A stretch of DNA of 10,639 nt from JBHHXR01 sp046757205 (GTDB lineage: Bacteria > Pseudomonadota > Alphaproteobacteria > Rhodobacterales > Rhodobacteraceae): the NCBI GenBank assembly GCA_046757205.1, contig JBHHXR010000116.1, forward strand, positions 1 through 10,639. The letters run 5' to 3'. The notes below the pieces were generated by a model. It had not been told where the DNA came from, made no database searches, and saw only the letters and a program-made list of their open reading frames with translations. Positions 1 through 5,872 of the stretch are shown one piece after another (position 1 is the first letter of the stretch; every line of letters starts with the position of its first letter). A program made the position numbers and the translations under genes.

Positions 1-73
1 GGCGCAGCGGCTCGACGATGGTTCCGTCGCCGTCGGGTGCGGACATGTCGGGGTCGTCGATCAAATCGGCCAT
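1..73 (-). CDS. 5' end of a divergent gene, possibly DNA topoisomerase IV subunit A
   Basis: The first 24 codons of a minus-strand gene lie here and the frame stays open to the window edge. The ATG is the complement of 71-73 and the peptide begins MADLIDDPDM and ends TIVEPLR. An acidic, poorly conserved leader ending in a V-x-L-R or EPLR element just before the core is what alphaproteobacterial ParC proteins show before their ERYLxYALSTI block, so ParC is my best guess, but the diagnostic block is outside the window. There is no clear Shine-Dalgarno before the ATG. It is divergent from the dehydrogenase gene, separated by about 130 bases. That a gene starts here is moderately likely; the product is a guess. 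Confidence 0.35.
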   Translation of the reverse strand, partial: MADLIDDPDMSAPDGDGTIVEPLR

Positions 74-87
74 AGATGTGGTGATAC

Positions 88-116
88 TGTGCGTCAGGCG
101 CGTGGTCCAGTGTCAA
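88..116 (-). promoter_or_regulatory. possible promoter for the left-edge minus-strand gene
   Basis: On the minus strand a perfect -35 hexamer TTGACA (complement of 111-116) lies 38 bases upstream of the ATG at 73. The position expected for the -10 box, 17 bases on, reads CGCACA, a poor match, so only half of the promoter is convincing. The 74-206 spacer otherwise holds a small out-of-frame reading frame and the ribosome binding site of the plus-strand gene. Confidence 0.25.
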
Positions 117-194
117 ATCCATGCATATTGCTTGCCGGAAGGAGATCGACGAAATAGGCTCCGCGGGCCGGAATTTTCCCGCCGCAGGAAGAGC

Positions 195-198
195 GGAG
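195..198 (+). promoter_or_regulatory. ribosome binding site fixing the TTG start of the SDR gene
   Basis: GGAG is placed 8 bases before TTG at 207-209. No in-frame ATG begins near the conserved Rossmann motif, so this site decides the start. Confidence 0.6.
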
Positions 199-206
199 TT
201 TCCTCA

Positions 207-1040
207 TTGAGCAAGAAGTCCCTCCTTATAACCGGTTGCTCCTCGGGCATCGGTTACGATGCCGCACATGGGCTTCACAAACGCGGATGGCGTGTCTTCG
301 CCACCTGCCGCAAGGAAGCCGACTGCGCGCGGCTGCGCGGCGAAGGGCTGGAAAGTTTCCGTCTGGACTACGCCGACGAGGCCTCGATCCGGGAAGCCGT
401 CGCGGAAGCGCTGGAGCGAACCGGCGGCACGCTGGATGCCATCTTCAACAACGGCGCCTTTGCCCTGCCCGGCGCCGTCGAGGATTACCGGCGCGACGCC
501 CTGCGCGAGATTTTCGAGGTCAATTTCTTCGGCCAGTTCGACCTGATCCGCCAGGTGATGCCGGTTTTTCATGCCCAGGGGCATGGCCGCGTCGTCAACA
601 ACTCGTCGGTTCTGGGGATTTCCGCGATGCGGATGCGCGGCGCCTATGTCGCCACGAAATTCGCCATGGAGGGGATGACCGACACGCTGCGGCTGGAATA
701 CCACGGGCGCAATATCCATTTCATCCTGATAGAGCCGGGACCGATCACGTCGAATATCCGCATCAATGCGCGTGCCCCTTTCGAAAGGTGGATCGAGTGG
801 GAAGACTCGGCGTTTCGCGACCTTTACGAGAACGAAGTCATGCCCCGTCTCTATGCGGAAAAAAGGGGAAGGGATCCGTTCGAGTTGCCGGCCTCCGCCG
901 TGACGCGAAAGCTGATCCACGCACTGGAAAACCGGCGCCCGAAGCCCAGATATTATGTAACGACGCCAACGTATGTGGTCGGGTACCTGAAACGCATCCT
1001 GTCGACGCGCGCCTTTGACGCCGTGCTCCGGCGGGGCTGA
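207..1040 (+). CDS. SDR family oxidoreductase, YbbO-like
   Basis: A classical short-chain dehydrogenase of 277 residues, cytosolic and probably NADP(H)-dependent. The nucleotide motif TGCSSGIG is at residues 9-16, the NNAG-type motif appears as NNGA at 81-84, Asn106 lies in EVNFFG, the catalytic Ser is in NSSVLG (133/134), YVATK gives Tyr147 and Lys151, and EPGPI is at 176-180. The C-terminal part (RPKPRYYVT, then LKRIL) resembles the tail of E. coli YbbO, an NADP-dependent aldehyde reductase, as I recall that sequence; the substrate here is not readable. The frame is open further upstream to position 18, but the TTG at 207 has a good ribosome binding site and places the Rossmann strand at the N terminus as usual. 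The gene ends with tandem stops TGA TAG, 54 bases before the next gene. Confidence 0.85.
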   Translation: MSKKSLLITGCSSGIGYDAAHGLHKRGWRVFATCRKEADCARLRGEGLESFRLDYADEASIREAVAEALERTGGTLDAIFNNGAFALPGAVEDYRRDALREIFEVNFFGQFDLIRQVMPVFHAQGHGRVVNNSSVLGISAMRMRGAYVATKFAMEGMTDTLRLEYHGRNIHFILIEPGPITSNIRINARAPFERWIEWEDSAFRDLYENEVMPRLYAEKRGRDPFELPASAVTRKLIHALENRRPKPRYYVTTPTYVVGYLKRILSTRAFDAVLRRG

Positions 1041-1094
1041 TAGGGTACAATAGCACTCTCGGCCGCAATGGCCGTTGCCACGAAAGGAAAGGCA

Positions 1095-1301
1095 ATGCCA
1101 CATCCTGCTTTGTTCTGGCTGATCGTCGTCGCCTGCCTGGCCGTCCTGGGAATCCTGATGGTCGGGGTTATCGGATTCGCGCGCGGGGGCGAGTTCAACC
1201 GGAAATACGCCAACAAGATCATGCGGCTGAGGCTGCTGGCGCAGTTCGTTGCCGTGGTGATCATCGTTGCCGCCGTCTATTTCGGTTCCGGTCTCTTCTA
1301 G
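1095..1301 (+). CDS. twin transmembrane (HIG1-like) small inner-membrane protein
   Basis: A 68-residue protein with two hydrophobic helices (about residues 5-28 and 46-65) joined by a polar, basic loop, FARGGEFNRKYANKIMRLR. This layout is that of the alphaproteobacterial 'twin transmembrane protein' family, whose loop recalls the HIG1 domain motif MRxRxxxQ (here MRLRLLAQ); HIG1 proteins act on respiratory complexes in mitochondria, but the bacterial role is unsettled. I chose ATG 1095 because AAAGGAAAGG at 1083-1092 directly precedes it; an upstream in-frame ATG at 1068 would add nine residues and has no such site. TACAAT at 1046-1051 could be a -10 box but lacks a matching -35. The stop is 3 bases before the adenosyltransferase ATG, suggesting one transcript. 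Confidence 0.75.
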   Translation: MPHPALFWLIVVACLAVLGILMVGVIGFARGGEFNRKYANKIMRLRLLAQFVAVVIIVAAVYFGSGLF

Positions 1302-1304
1302 GCG

Positions 1305-1877
1305 ATGGTGGTACTCAACAGGATCTACACGCGCACCGGCGACGGCGGCGAAACCGCCTTGGGCGACGGCACCCGGGTGGCCAAGCACGCGCTGCGGGTC
1401 GAAGCCTACGGCACCGTGGACGAGACCAACGCGACGGTCGGTCTGGCGCGCCTGCACGCGCTTGCCGAAACCGATGAGGCGCTGGGGCGCATCCAGAACG
1501 ATCTGTTCGATGTCGGCGCCGACCTGTGCCGTCCGCAATCCGGCAACCAAGCCTCGGCCGAACTCGCTCCGCTCCGCGTGGCGCAGTCGCAGGTGGAGCG
1601 GCTCGAAGCGGAAATCGATGCCATGAACGCCGGGCTGGAGCCGCTGCGCAGCTTCATTCTGCCCGGCGGAACGCCGCTTGCGGCCTATCTGCACCTGTGC
1701 CGCACGGTGGCGCGGAGAGCGGAGCGTCTGGCTGTCGGCCTGTCGCAGGAAGAAGTGGTCAACCCGCTTGCGGTTCACTACCTGAACCGGCTGTCGGACT
1801 GGTTCTTCGTGGCCGCGCGCAGCGCCAACAACGGTGTCAGACAGGACGTCCTGTGGGTTCCGGGAAACAATCGATGA
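1305..1877 (+). CDS. pduO: cob(I)alamin adenosyltransferase, PduO type
   Basis: A 190-residue PduO-family ATP:corrinoid adenosyltransferase, which transfers the adenosyl group of ATP to cob(I)alamin to make coenzyme B12. The family motifs are in order: the ATP-binding TRTGDGG at residues 9-15, RVEAYGTVDE at 31-40, FILPGG at 117-122, the CRTVARRAER helix at 132-141 and YLNRLSDWFF at 159-168. Length matches single-domain members (human MMAB type). These enzymes are cytosolic trimers. The ATG follows the twin-membrane gene stop by 3 bases with no strong ribosome binding site, so translational coupling is likely. Neighbouring etf and hbd genes fit a role in supplying adenosylcobalamin to methylmalonyl-CoA mutase, which is inference. 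No cobalamin riboswitch consensus was seen upstream. pduO names the family; in this genome another name may be used. Confidence 0.93.
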   Translation: MVVLNRIYTRTGDGGETALGDGTRVAKHALRVEAYGTVDETNATVGLARLHALAETDEALGRIQNDLFDVGADLCRPQSGNQASAELAPLRVAQSQVERLEAEIDAMNAGLEPLRSFILPGGTPLAAYLHLCRTVARRAERLAVGLSQEEVVNPLAVHYLNRLSDWFFVAARSANNGVRQDVLWVPGNNR

Positions 1878-1924
1878 CAAGCCGCTTCCTGCCGCCCCGC
1901 GCCACGCTTCGGCCGGTTGCCCAG

Positions 1925-2016
1925 CGACGCAATGTCCCTCTTGCGGTCGGTGGAATCACCTGATTGATTGCCGCCGTCGCGATTGCGGCGAATCCTGAGG
2001 TTTCAGGTCGCTTTTT
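1925..2016 (+). other. three successive hairpins in the spacer before etfB, possible terminator
   Basis: The 223-base gap 1878-2100 carries no convincing gene but has consecutive inverted repeats: 1925-1949 (CGACGCAA against TTGCGgTCG, one bulge), 1966-1994 (GATT plus CGCCG against CGGCG plus AATC, two-base bulge) and 1994-2007 (CCTGA, loop GGTT, TCAGG), followed four bases later by TTTTT at 2012-2016. The last hairpin plus T run looks like a weak intrinsic terminator of the SDR to adenosyltransferase transcript, or part of a structured etf leader. I saw no good promoter hexamers for etfB. Confidence 0.4.
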
Positions 2017-2065
2017 CACTACTTCGACGGTGTGAAGCCGCTAAACGTCAGGGCCGGGAAATGCG

Positions 2066-2078
2066 CCCCTTCGCGGGG
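2066..2078 (+). other. small hairpin before the etfB ribosome binding site
   Basis: CCCC at 2066-2069 pairs with GGGG at 2075-2078 around loop TTCGC. It is only 9 bases before the GGAG ribosome binding site at 2088-2091, so it would fold in the etfB leader if transcription starts upstream. Confidence 0.3.
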
Positions 2079-2100
2079 TATGGAAACGGAGAATGACGCC

Positions 2101-2859
2101 ATGAAGGTGCTGGTGCCTGTCAAGCGCGTGATCGATTACAACGTCAAGGTCCGCGTGAAGACGGACGGATCCGGCGTCGATCTCGCGAATGTTAAGATGT
2201 CGATGAACCCGTTCGACGAGATCGCGGTCGAAGAGGCGATCCGGCTGCGCGAGGCGGGCAAGGCGGAAGTAATCATCGCGGTTTCGGTCGGGGTGAAACA
2301 GGCCCAGGAAACCCTGCGCACGGCGCTGGCGATGGGGGCCGACCGGGCGATCCTGATCGTCGCCGCCGATGACGTGCATACCGACATCGAGCCGCTGGCC
2401 GTGGCCAAGCTCCTGAAGGCGGTGGTGGACGAGGAACAGCCGGGGCTCGTGCTCTGCGGCAAGCAGGCGATCGACAACGACATGAACGCCACCGGGCAGA
2501 TGCTGGCGGCGTTGACCGGCTGGGCGCAAGCGACCTTCGCGTCGAAGCTGGACATCGAGGGGGACCATGCGCTGGTGACCCGCGAAGTCGACGGCGGTCT
2601 GCAGACGGTGAAGGTGAAGATGCCTGCCGTTGTCACCGTCGATCTGCGGATGAACGAGCCGCGCTATGCCTCGCTGCCCAGCATCATGAAGGCCAAGCGC
2701 AAGCCGCTGGAAGAGAAGACCCCGGCCGATTACGGCATCGACGTCACGCCACGGCTGGAAATCGTCTCAACCGTCGAACCCGAGGCGCGCAAGGCCGGCG
2801 AGATCGTCGGCTCGGTAGACGAACTGGTAACCAAACTCAAGGAAGCGGGGGCGATCTGA
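2101..2859 (+). CDS. etfB: electron transfer flavoprotein subunit beta
   Basis: The 252-residue beta subunit of the ETF heterodimer, which carries electrons from acyl-CoA dehydrogenases and related flavoenzymes to ETF:ubiquinone oxidoreductase. It begins MKVLVPVKRV, as the family does. The AMP-binding stretch CGKQAIDNDMNATGQ is at residues 119-133, the family signature runs from VTREVDGG (159-166) to MPAVVTV (174-180), and the recognition loop that docks dehydrogenases is RYASLPSIMKAKRK (188-201), with Leu192 at the position of human Leu195. I chose ATG 2101 because GGAG lies 9 bases upstream; in-frame starts at 2032 (GTG) and 2080 (ATG) would add unconserved residues. Its TGA overlaps the etfA ATG by one base, so the two are co-translated. 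Confidence 0.96.
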   Translation: MKVLVPVKRVIDYNVKVRVKTDGSGVDLANVKMSMNPFDEIAVEEAIRLREAGKAEVIIAVSVGVKQAQETLRTALAMGADRAILIVAADDVHTDIEPLAVAKLLKAVVDEEQPGLVLCGKQAIDNDMNATGQMLAALTGWAQATFASKLDIEGDHALVTREVDGGLQTVKVKMPAVVTVDLRMNEPRYASLPSIMKAKRKPLEEKTPADYGIDVTPRLEIVSTVEPEARKAGEIVGSVDELVTKLKEAGAI

Positions 2860-3785
2860 TGGCTGTTCTTCTGCTGGCTGAAGTCACGAACGGCGAGCTT
2901 TCGGTGGACGCCACCGCCAAGACCGTCGCCGCTGTCCGGAGCCTCGGCGAAATCACCGCGCTCTGCGCCGGTGCCCATGCCGCCGACGCCGCCGCCGAGG
3001 CGGCGAAGATCGAAGGCGTATCCAAGGTGCTGTGCGCCGAGGATGCCTCGCTCGGCCACCGTCTGGCCGAATCCACGGCGGCGCTGATCGTGTCGCTGGC
3101 GGGCGATTACGAACACATCGTGGCCCCGGCCACCACCGACGCCAAGAACGTGCTGCCGCGGGTGGCAGCCCTGCTCGACGTTATGGTGATTTCGGACGCC
3201 TCGGGCGTCGTCGACGGCGATACGTTCGAACGTCCGATCTACGCCGGCAACGCCATCCAGACGGTCAGGTCGCGCGACGCCAAGAAGGTCGTCTCGATCC
3301 GCACTTCCACCTTCGACGCGGCGGGCGAGCAGGCCCCGGCACCCGTCGAGACGATTTCGGCGGCGGCGGATCCGGGGCTCAGCGAATGGGTCGAGGACAA
3401 GGTTGCCGAAAGCGACCGGCCGGAGCTGACTTCAGCCAAGATCGTCGTCTCCGGCGGCCGCGGCGTCGGTTCGGAAGAAAGCTTCGCGATGATCGAAAGG
3501 CTGGCCGACAAGCTGGGCGCCGCGATCGGCGCGTCGCGGGCGGCGGTCGATTCCGGCTATGCCCCGAACGACCTGCAGGTGGGCCAGACCGGCAAGGTCG
3601 TGGCCCCGGACCTCTACATAGCGATAGGCATTTCCGGCGCCATCCAGCACCTCGCGGGAATGAAGGATTCCAAGGTTATCGTCGCTATCAACAAGGACGA
3701 GGAGGCGCCGATCTTCCAGGTTGCCGACTACGGGCTCGTGGCCGACCTCTTCGAGGCGGTTCCGGCGCTTGAAGCCGCTCTCTGA
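2859..3785 (+). CDS. etfA: electron transfer flavoprotein subunit alpha
   Basis: The 308-residue alpha subunit of ETF, which binds FAD together with the beta subunit. The N-terminal half is the variable nucleotide-binding-like domain. The C-terminal FAD domain is complete: SGGRG (198-202), Arg227 in ASRAAVD, VGQTGK (241-246), the family signature LYIAIGISGAIQHLAGM (252-268), NKD (278-280) and Asp290 in ADYGL. Length is usual for bacterial EtfA. The ATG shares its A with the etfB stop codon, giving equal expression by coupling. The last 58 bases are overlapped on the other strand by the 3' end of the DUF6473-type gene, and no terminator hairpin is evident after the stop. In related bacteria hbd commonly follows etfA directly; here a minus-strand gene separates them. 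Confidence 0.96.
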   Translation: MAVLLLAEVTNGELSVDATAKTVAAVRSLGEITALCAGAHAADAAAEAAKIEGVSKVLCAEDASLGHRLAESTAALIVSLAGDYEHIVAPATTDAKNVLPRVAALLDVMVISDASGVVDGDTFERPIYAGNAIQTVRSRDAKKVVSIRTSTFDAAGEQAPAPVETISAAADPGLSEWVEDKVAESDRPELTSAKIVVSGGRGVGSEESFAMIERLADKLGAAIGASRAAVDSGYAPNDLQVGQTGKVVAPDLYIAIGISGAIQHLAGMKDSKVIVAINKDEEAPIFQVADYGLVADLFEAVPALEAAL

Positions 3786-4753
3786 ACCAGGGAGCCGCAG
3801 TCGCCGAGCGGTCGCACGCGAACCCGGAATTGTTCGAATACGTCGCGTGCCTGCCGCTGCACCAACGGCGCGGCGGCGGGCCCGTCGTCCTGGACCGTCC
3901 GGCGCTGCCCCACTTCGGGAAGAAACGGCTCGAGCGCGCGGGCAAGTGCCCGGGCCGCCGCCCGGTGCATGTCGCCGCCGGCATGGCGGTGCGCCAGGAT
4001 CTCCTGCCCGTTCCGGTAGATACGGTCGCCGTCCCGGCCCCACGCCTCGTCCGGTGGCGCCGTGTACTCAACCAGACCGTCGGCGAACGGCGCGACCGCG
4101 TCCAGCATCGGGCGGTTTACCAGCGAAGGCGGCGCGCCGGGAGACCGCACCGACATTCCGCCGGACGGATCGCCGGGCGCGCGCTGCGCCATCCACAACA
4201 GGATTTTCGGCGGCCGGATGGCGCGCAGCAGTGCCTGCATCCGGAATATCCACGCCAGCCTGAGTTCGTTTTCCGCCAACGAGAATACACCTTCGCGCGA
4301 GGCCCGGATGCGGCCGATTGTCTGCGTGCAGTACCAATACCTTTCCGGGTCGAGCACCGGTTCGAGCAGCCGCAGTATGTCCCGCGGACCGCTGCGAACA
4401 CCGGCGCGCCTGTGAAAAAGCGCGTAGAGCGCCCCGGATATATTCACGGCGGGCATCACCTGGACGACGCAGGCCGAGGCGCCGGAACACGCCTCCAGCA
4501 GCACCGGATCGGCGAGGAAATCCGCCGGCGTCGCATCCGGCGATCCCCAATTGGCCACGGGCAGACCGAGGCGCCGCTCCAGCAACAGCGGGTATGGGGA
4601 TTTCACGAACCGTGCGATGGTGTCGCACCCGCCAAGGCAGGCGACAAAGCGTCCGGAAATGTCCGGCCTCGGGCCGCGAAACGGCATCCGCGAACGGCCG
4701 AACCGATAGGTATCGAATTCCAGGATTTCCCTGTCGGGCGGCGTGGCGGGCAT
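3728..4753 (-). CDS. DUF6473-like protein, function unknown
   Basis: A 341-residue protein whose first 280 residues resemble the alphaproteobacterial DUF6473 family as I remember it: FRGPRPDISGRFVACLGG (25-42), LGLPVANWG (62-70), CVVQVMPAVN (95-104), an AWxxRM helix (168-172) and HAGGDMHRAA (257-266). These blocks sit where SGNH esterases carry their Ser, Gly, Asn and Asp/His motifs, so a hydrolase-like fold is possible, but residue 43 is Cys where I recall Ser in relatives. No signal peptide or membrane helix is evident. ATG 4753 is preferred because it sits just before the conserved region; it lacks a ribosome binding site, and a TTG at 4801 is the alternative. Residues 281-341 are an Arg/Ala-rich tail beyond the family core, encoded partly over the end of etfA. 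The gene is alone on its strand, divergent from hbd. Confidence 0.7.
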   Translation of the reverse strand: MPATPPDREILEFDTYRFGRSRMPFRGPRPDISGRFVACLGGCDTIARFVKSPYPLLLERRLGLPVANWGSPDATPADFLADPVLLEACSGASACVVQVMPAVNISGALYALFHRRAGVRSGPRDILRLLEPVLDPERYWYCTQTIGRIRASREGVFSLAENELRLAWIFRMQALLRAIRPPKILLWMAQRAPGDPSGGMSVRSPGAPPSLVNRPMLDAVAPFADGLVEYTAPPDEAWGRDGDRIYRNGQEILAHRHAGGDMHRAAARALARALEPFLPEVGQRRTVQDDGPAAAPLVQRQARDVFEQFRVRVRPLGDCGSLVQRAASSAGTASKRSATSP

Positions 4754-4846
4754 CGCGGAACCGGTCGGATGGAAACGGATATCCCGACTCTCTTCTCCCA
4801 ATCCTGAAGACTCGCTTAATTCCCCGTCCGAACAAAAGATAGAATG

Positions 4847-4857
4847 CCGTTAAACGG
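4847..4857. promoter_or_regulatory. short palindrome upstream of the hbd promoter
   Basis: CCGTT, one central A, then AACGG: a perfect 5-base inverted repeat in the 170-base divergent spacer between the DUF6473-like gene and hbd. It abuts the proposed -35 box of hbd at 4858 and could be an operator, although an 11-base palindrome can occur by chance. Confidence 0.25.
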
Positions 4858-4885
4858 TTGCGCCCACCCCGGACGAACGCATAAT
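4858..4885 (+). promoter_or_regulatory. candidate promoter of hbd
   Basis: TTGCGC at 4858-4863 and CATAAT at 4880-4885 are separated by 16 bases, a fair sigma-70-type match in GC-rich DNA. The start of transcription would fall near 4892, inside the inverted repeat at 4888-4907, leaving a leader of about 30 bases. Its presence suggests hbd is transcribed separately from etfBA. Confidence 0.4.
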
Positions 4886-4887
4886 GT

Positions 4888-4907
4888 CGCGTCCGATCGA
4901 GGACGCG
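4888..4907. promoter_or_regulatory. 7-bp perfect inverted repeat in the hbd leader
   Basis: CGCGTCC (4888-4894), loop GATCGA (4895-4900), GGACGCG (4901-4907). It ends three bases before the ribosome binding site GAAGGG (4911-4916) and covers the expected transcription start. As DNA it could be a repressor operator; as RNA it would form a stable hairpin next to the ribosome binding site. Which of these applies cannot be told from sequence. Confidence 0.45.
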
Positions 4908-4923
4908 CGGGAAGGGCTGGCAA

Positions 4924-5799
4924 ATGGCGATCAATTCGGTCGGGGTGATCGGCGCGGGCCAGATGGGCAACGGCATCGCCCATGTTTTCGCACTGGCTGG
5001 ATACGATGTGCGTCTCAATGACGTGTCTCACGAAGCGCTCACCGAAGCGCCGGCTATCATTGCCGGCAACATGGACCGCCAGATTTCCCGGGGCATCATC
5101 GACGAAGCACAAAAGGCGGCGGCGCTGGCACGGATCGAAACGACGCCCGATCTGACCAGCCTCGGCTCCTGCGACCTGATCATCGAGGCGGCTACGGAGA
5201 ACGAGAAACTCAAGCACGAAATCTTCGCCCAACTCGTACCACACCTCGGTCCTGAAACGATCCTGACCTCGAACACCTCGTCGATATCCATCACGCGCCT
5301 GGCCACCGCCACCGACAGGCCCGAGAAATTCATGGGCTTCCACTTCATGAACCCGGTGCCGGTCATGCAGCTTGTGGAACTCATTCGCGGCATCGCCACT
5401 GACGAGGAGACGTTCAGGACGCTGAGCGGCGTCGTTGAAAAGCTTGGCAAGACACCGGCCAGCGCCGAGGATTTTCCCGCCTTCATCGTCAATCGCATCC
5501 TGATGCCGATGATAAACGAGGCGGTCTATACGCTGTACGAGGGCGTCGGCACGGTGGAGAGCATCGACAAGTCGCTGCGGCTCGGCGCCAACCACCCGAT
5601 GGGGCCGCTGGAACTGGCCGACTTCATAGGGCTCGATACCTGTCTCGCCATCATGAACGTGCTCCACGAGGGGCTGGCCGACACCAAGTACCGGCCCTGC
5701 CCTCTGCTGGTGAAATATGTTGAAGCAGGCTGGCTCGGGCGAAAGACCGATCGCGGTTTTTATGACTACCGCGGGGATACGCCGCGTCCGACGCGCTGA
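4924..5799 (+). CDS. hbd: 3-hydroxybutyryl-CoA dehydrogenase
   Basis: A 291-residue enzyme that oxidises (S)-3-hydroxybutyryl-CoA to acetoacetyl-CoA, in fatty acid or butyrate and polyhydroxybutyrate-linked metabolism. The N-terminal Rossmann domain has VIGAGQMGNGIA with GxGxxG at 10-15 and Asp33 at the end of the second strand, which favours NAD(H). Catalytic residues are His140 in GFHFMNP and Glu152 in VELIRG, with Ser119 (SNTSS) and Asn190 (FIVNRI) completing the active site. The C-terminal helical domain carries NHPMGPLELADFIGLD (223-238) and ends in the usual GRKTDRGFYDY. Length is typical of single-function bacterial Hbd. GAAGGG lies 7 bases before the ATG. PaaH-type enzymes are close relatives, so the exact substrate length is open. 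Its context with etfBA supports a short-chain acyl-CoA role. Confidence 0.95.
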   Translation: MAINSVGVIGAGQMGNGIAHVFALAGYDVRLNDVSHEALTEAPAIIAGNMDRQISRGIIDEAQKAAALARIETTPDLTSLGSCDLIIEAATENEKLKHEIFAQLVPHLGPETILTSNTSSISITRLATATDRPEKFMGFHFMNPVPVMQLVELIRGIATDEETFRTLSGVVEKLGKTPASAEDFPAFIVNRILMPMINEAVYTLYEGVGTVESIDKSLRLGANHPMGPLELADFIGLDTCLAIMNVLHEGLADTKYRPCPLLVKYVEAGWLGRKTDRGFYDYRGDTPRPTR

Positions 5800-5813
5800 G
5801 CAGGTAACTCAGC
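5795..5813 (+). terminator. weak terminator-like hairpin after hbd
   Basis: GCTGAG (5795-5800, overlapping the hbd stop codon), loop CAGGTAA, CTCAGC (5808-5813): a perfect 6-bp stem followed by ATTGATTTG, which is only moderately T-rich. It sits between hbd and the promoter of the next unit, where termination is expected. Confidence 0.4.
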
Positions 5814-5819
5814 ATTGAT

Positions 5820-5847
5820 TTGACCGAACCGGATACCGTTCTACGAT
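5820..5847 (+). promoter_or_regulatory. promoter of the YceI-cytochrome b561 unit
   Basis: TTGACC at 5820-5825 and TACGAT at 5842-5847 are 16 bases apart, a good sigma-70-type match. Transcription would start near 5854, which excludes the in-frame ATG at 5846 as the translation start and agrees with the ATG at 5873. Confidence 0.5.
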
Positions 5848-5872
5848 GGGCGCGTTCCCCGCGAGGCATATC

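Noticed and set aside
1041..1304. Cobalamin riboswitch for the adenosyltransferase
   Set aside because: No B12-box-like sequence was seen, and the gene starts 3 bases after the preceding one, leaving no leader.
204..1880. A 558-codon open frame on the minus strand across the SDR, membrane protein and adenosyltransferase genes
   Set aside because: It is antisense to three genes with clear family motifs, shows His/Arg/Gln-rich sequence with no domain, and is the expected mirror of GC-rich coding DNA.
1837..2019. A 60-codon minus-strand frame in the spacer before etfB
   Set aside because: It begins at a GTG without a ribosome binding site, runs into the end of the adenosyltransferase gene and has no recognisable feature.
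3830..4807. A 325-codon plus-strand frame opposite the DUF6473-like gene
   Set aside because: Arg/Gly/Pro-rich with no recognisable motif, while the minus strand encodes conserved blocks; it is the mirror of the real gene.
5846..5872. Upstream ATG as the start of the YceI protein
   Set aside because: It lies inside the proposed -10 box and would put nine residues before the signal peptide; ATG 5873 has a spaced GAGG.
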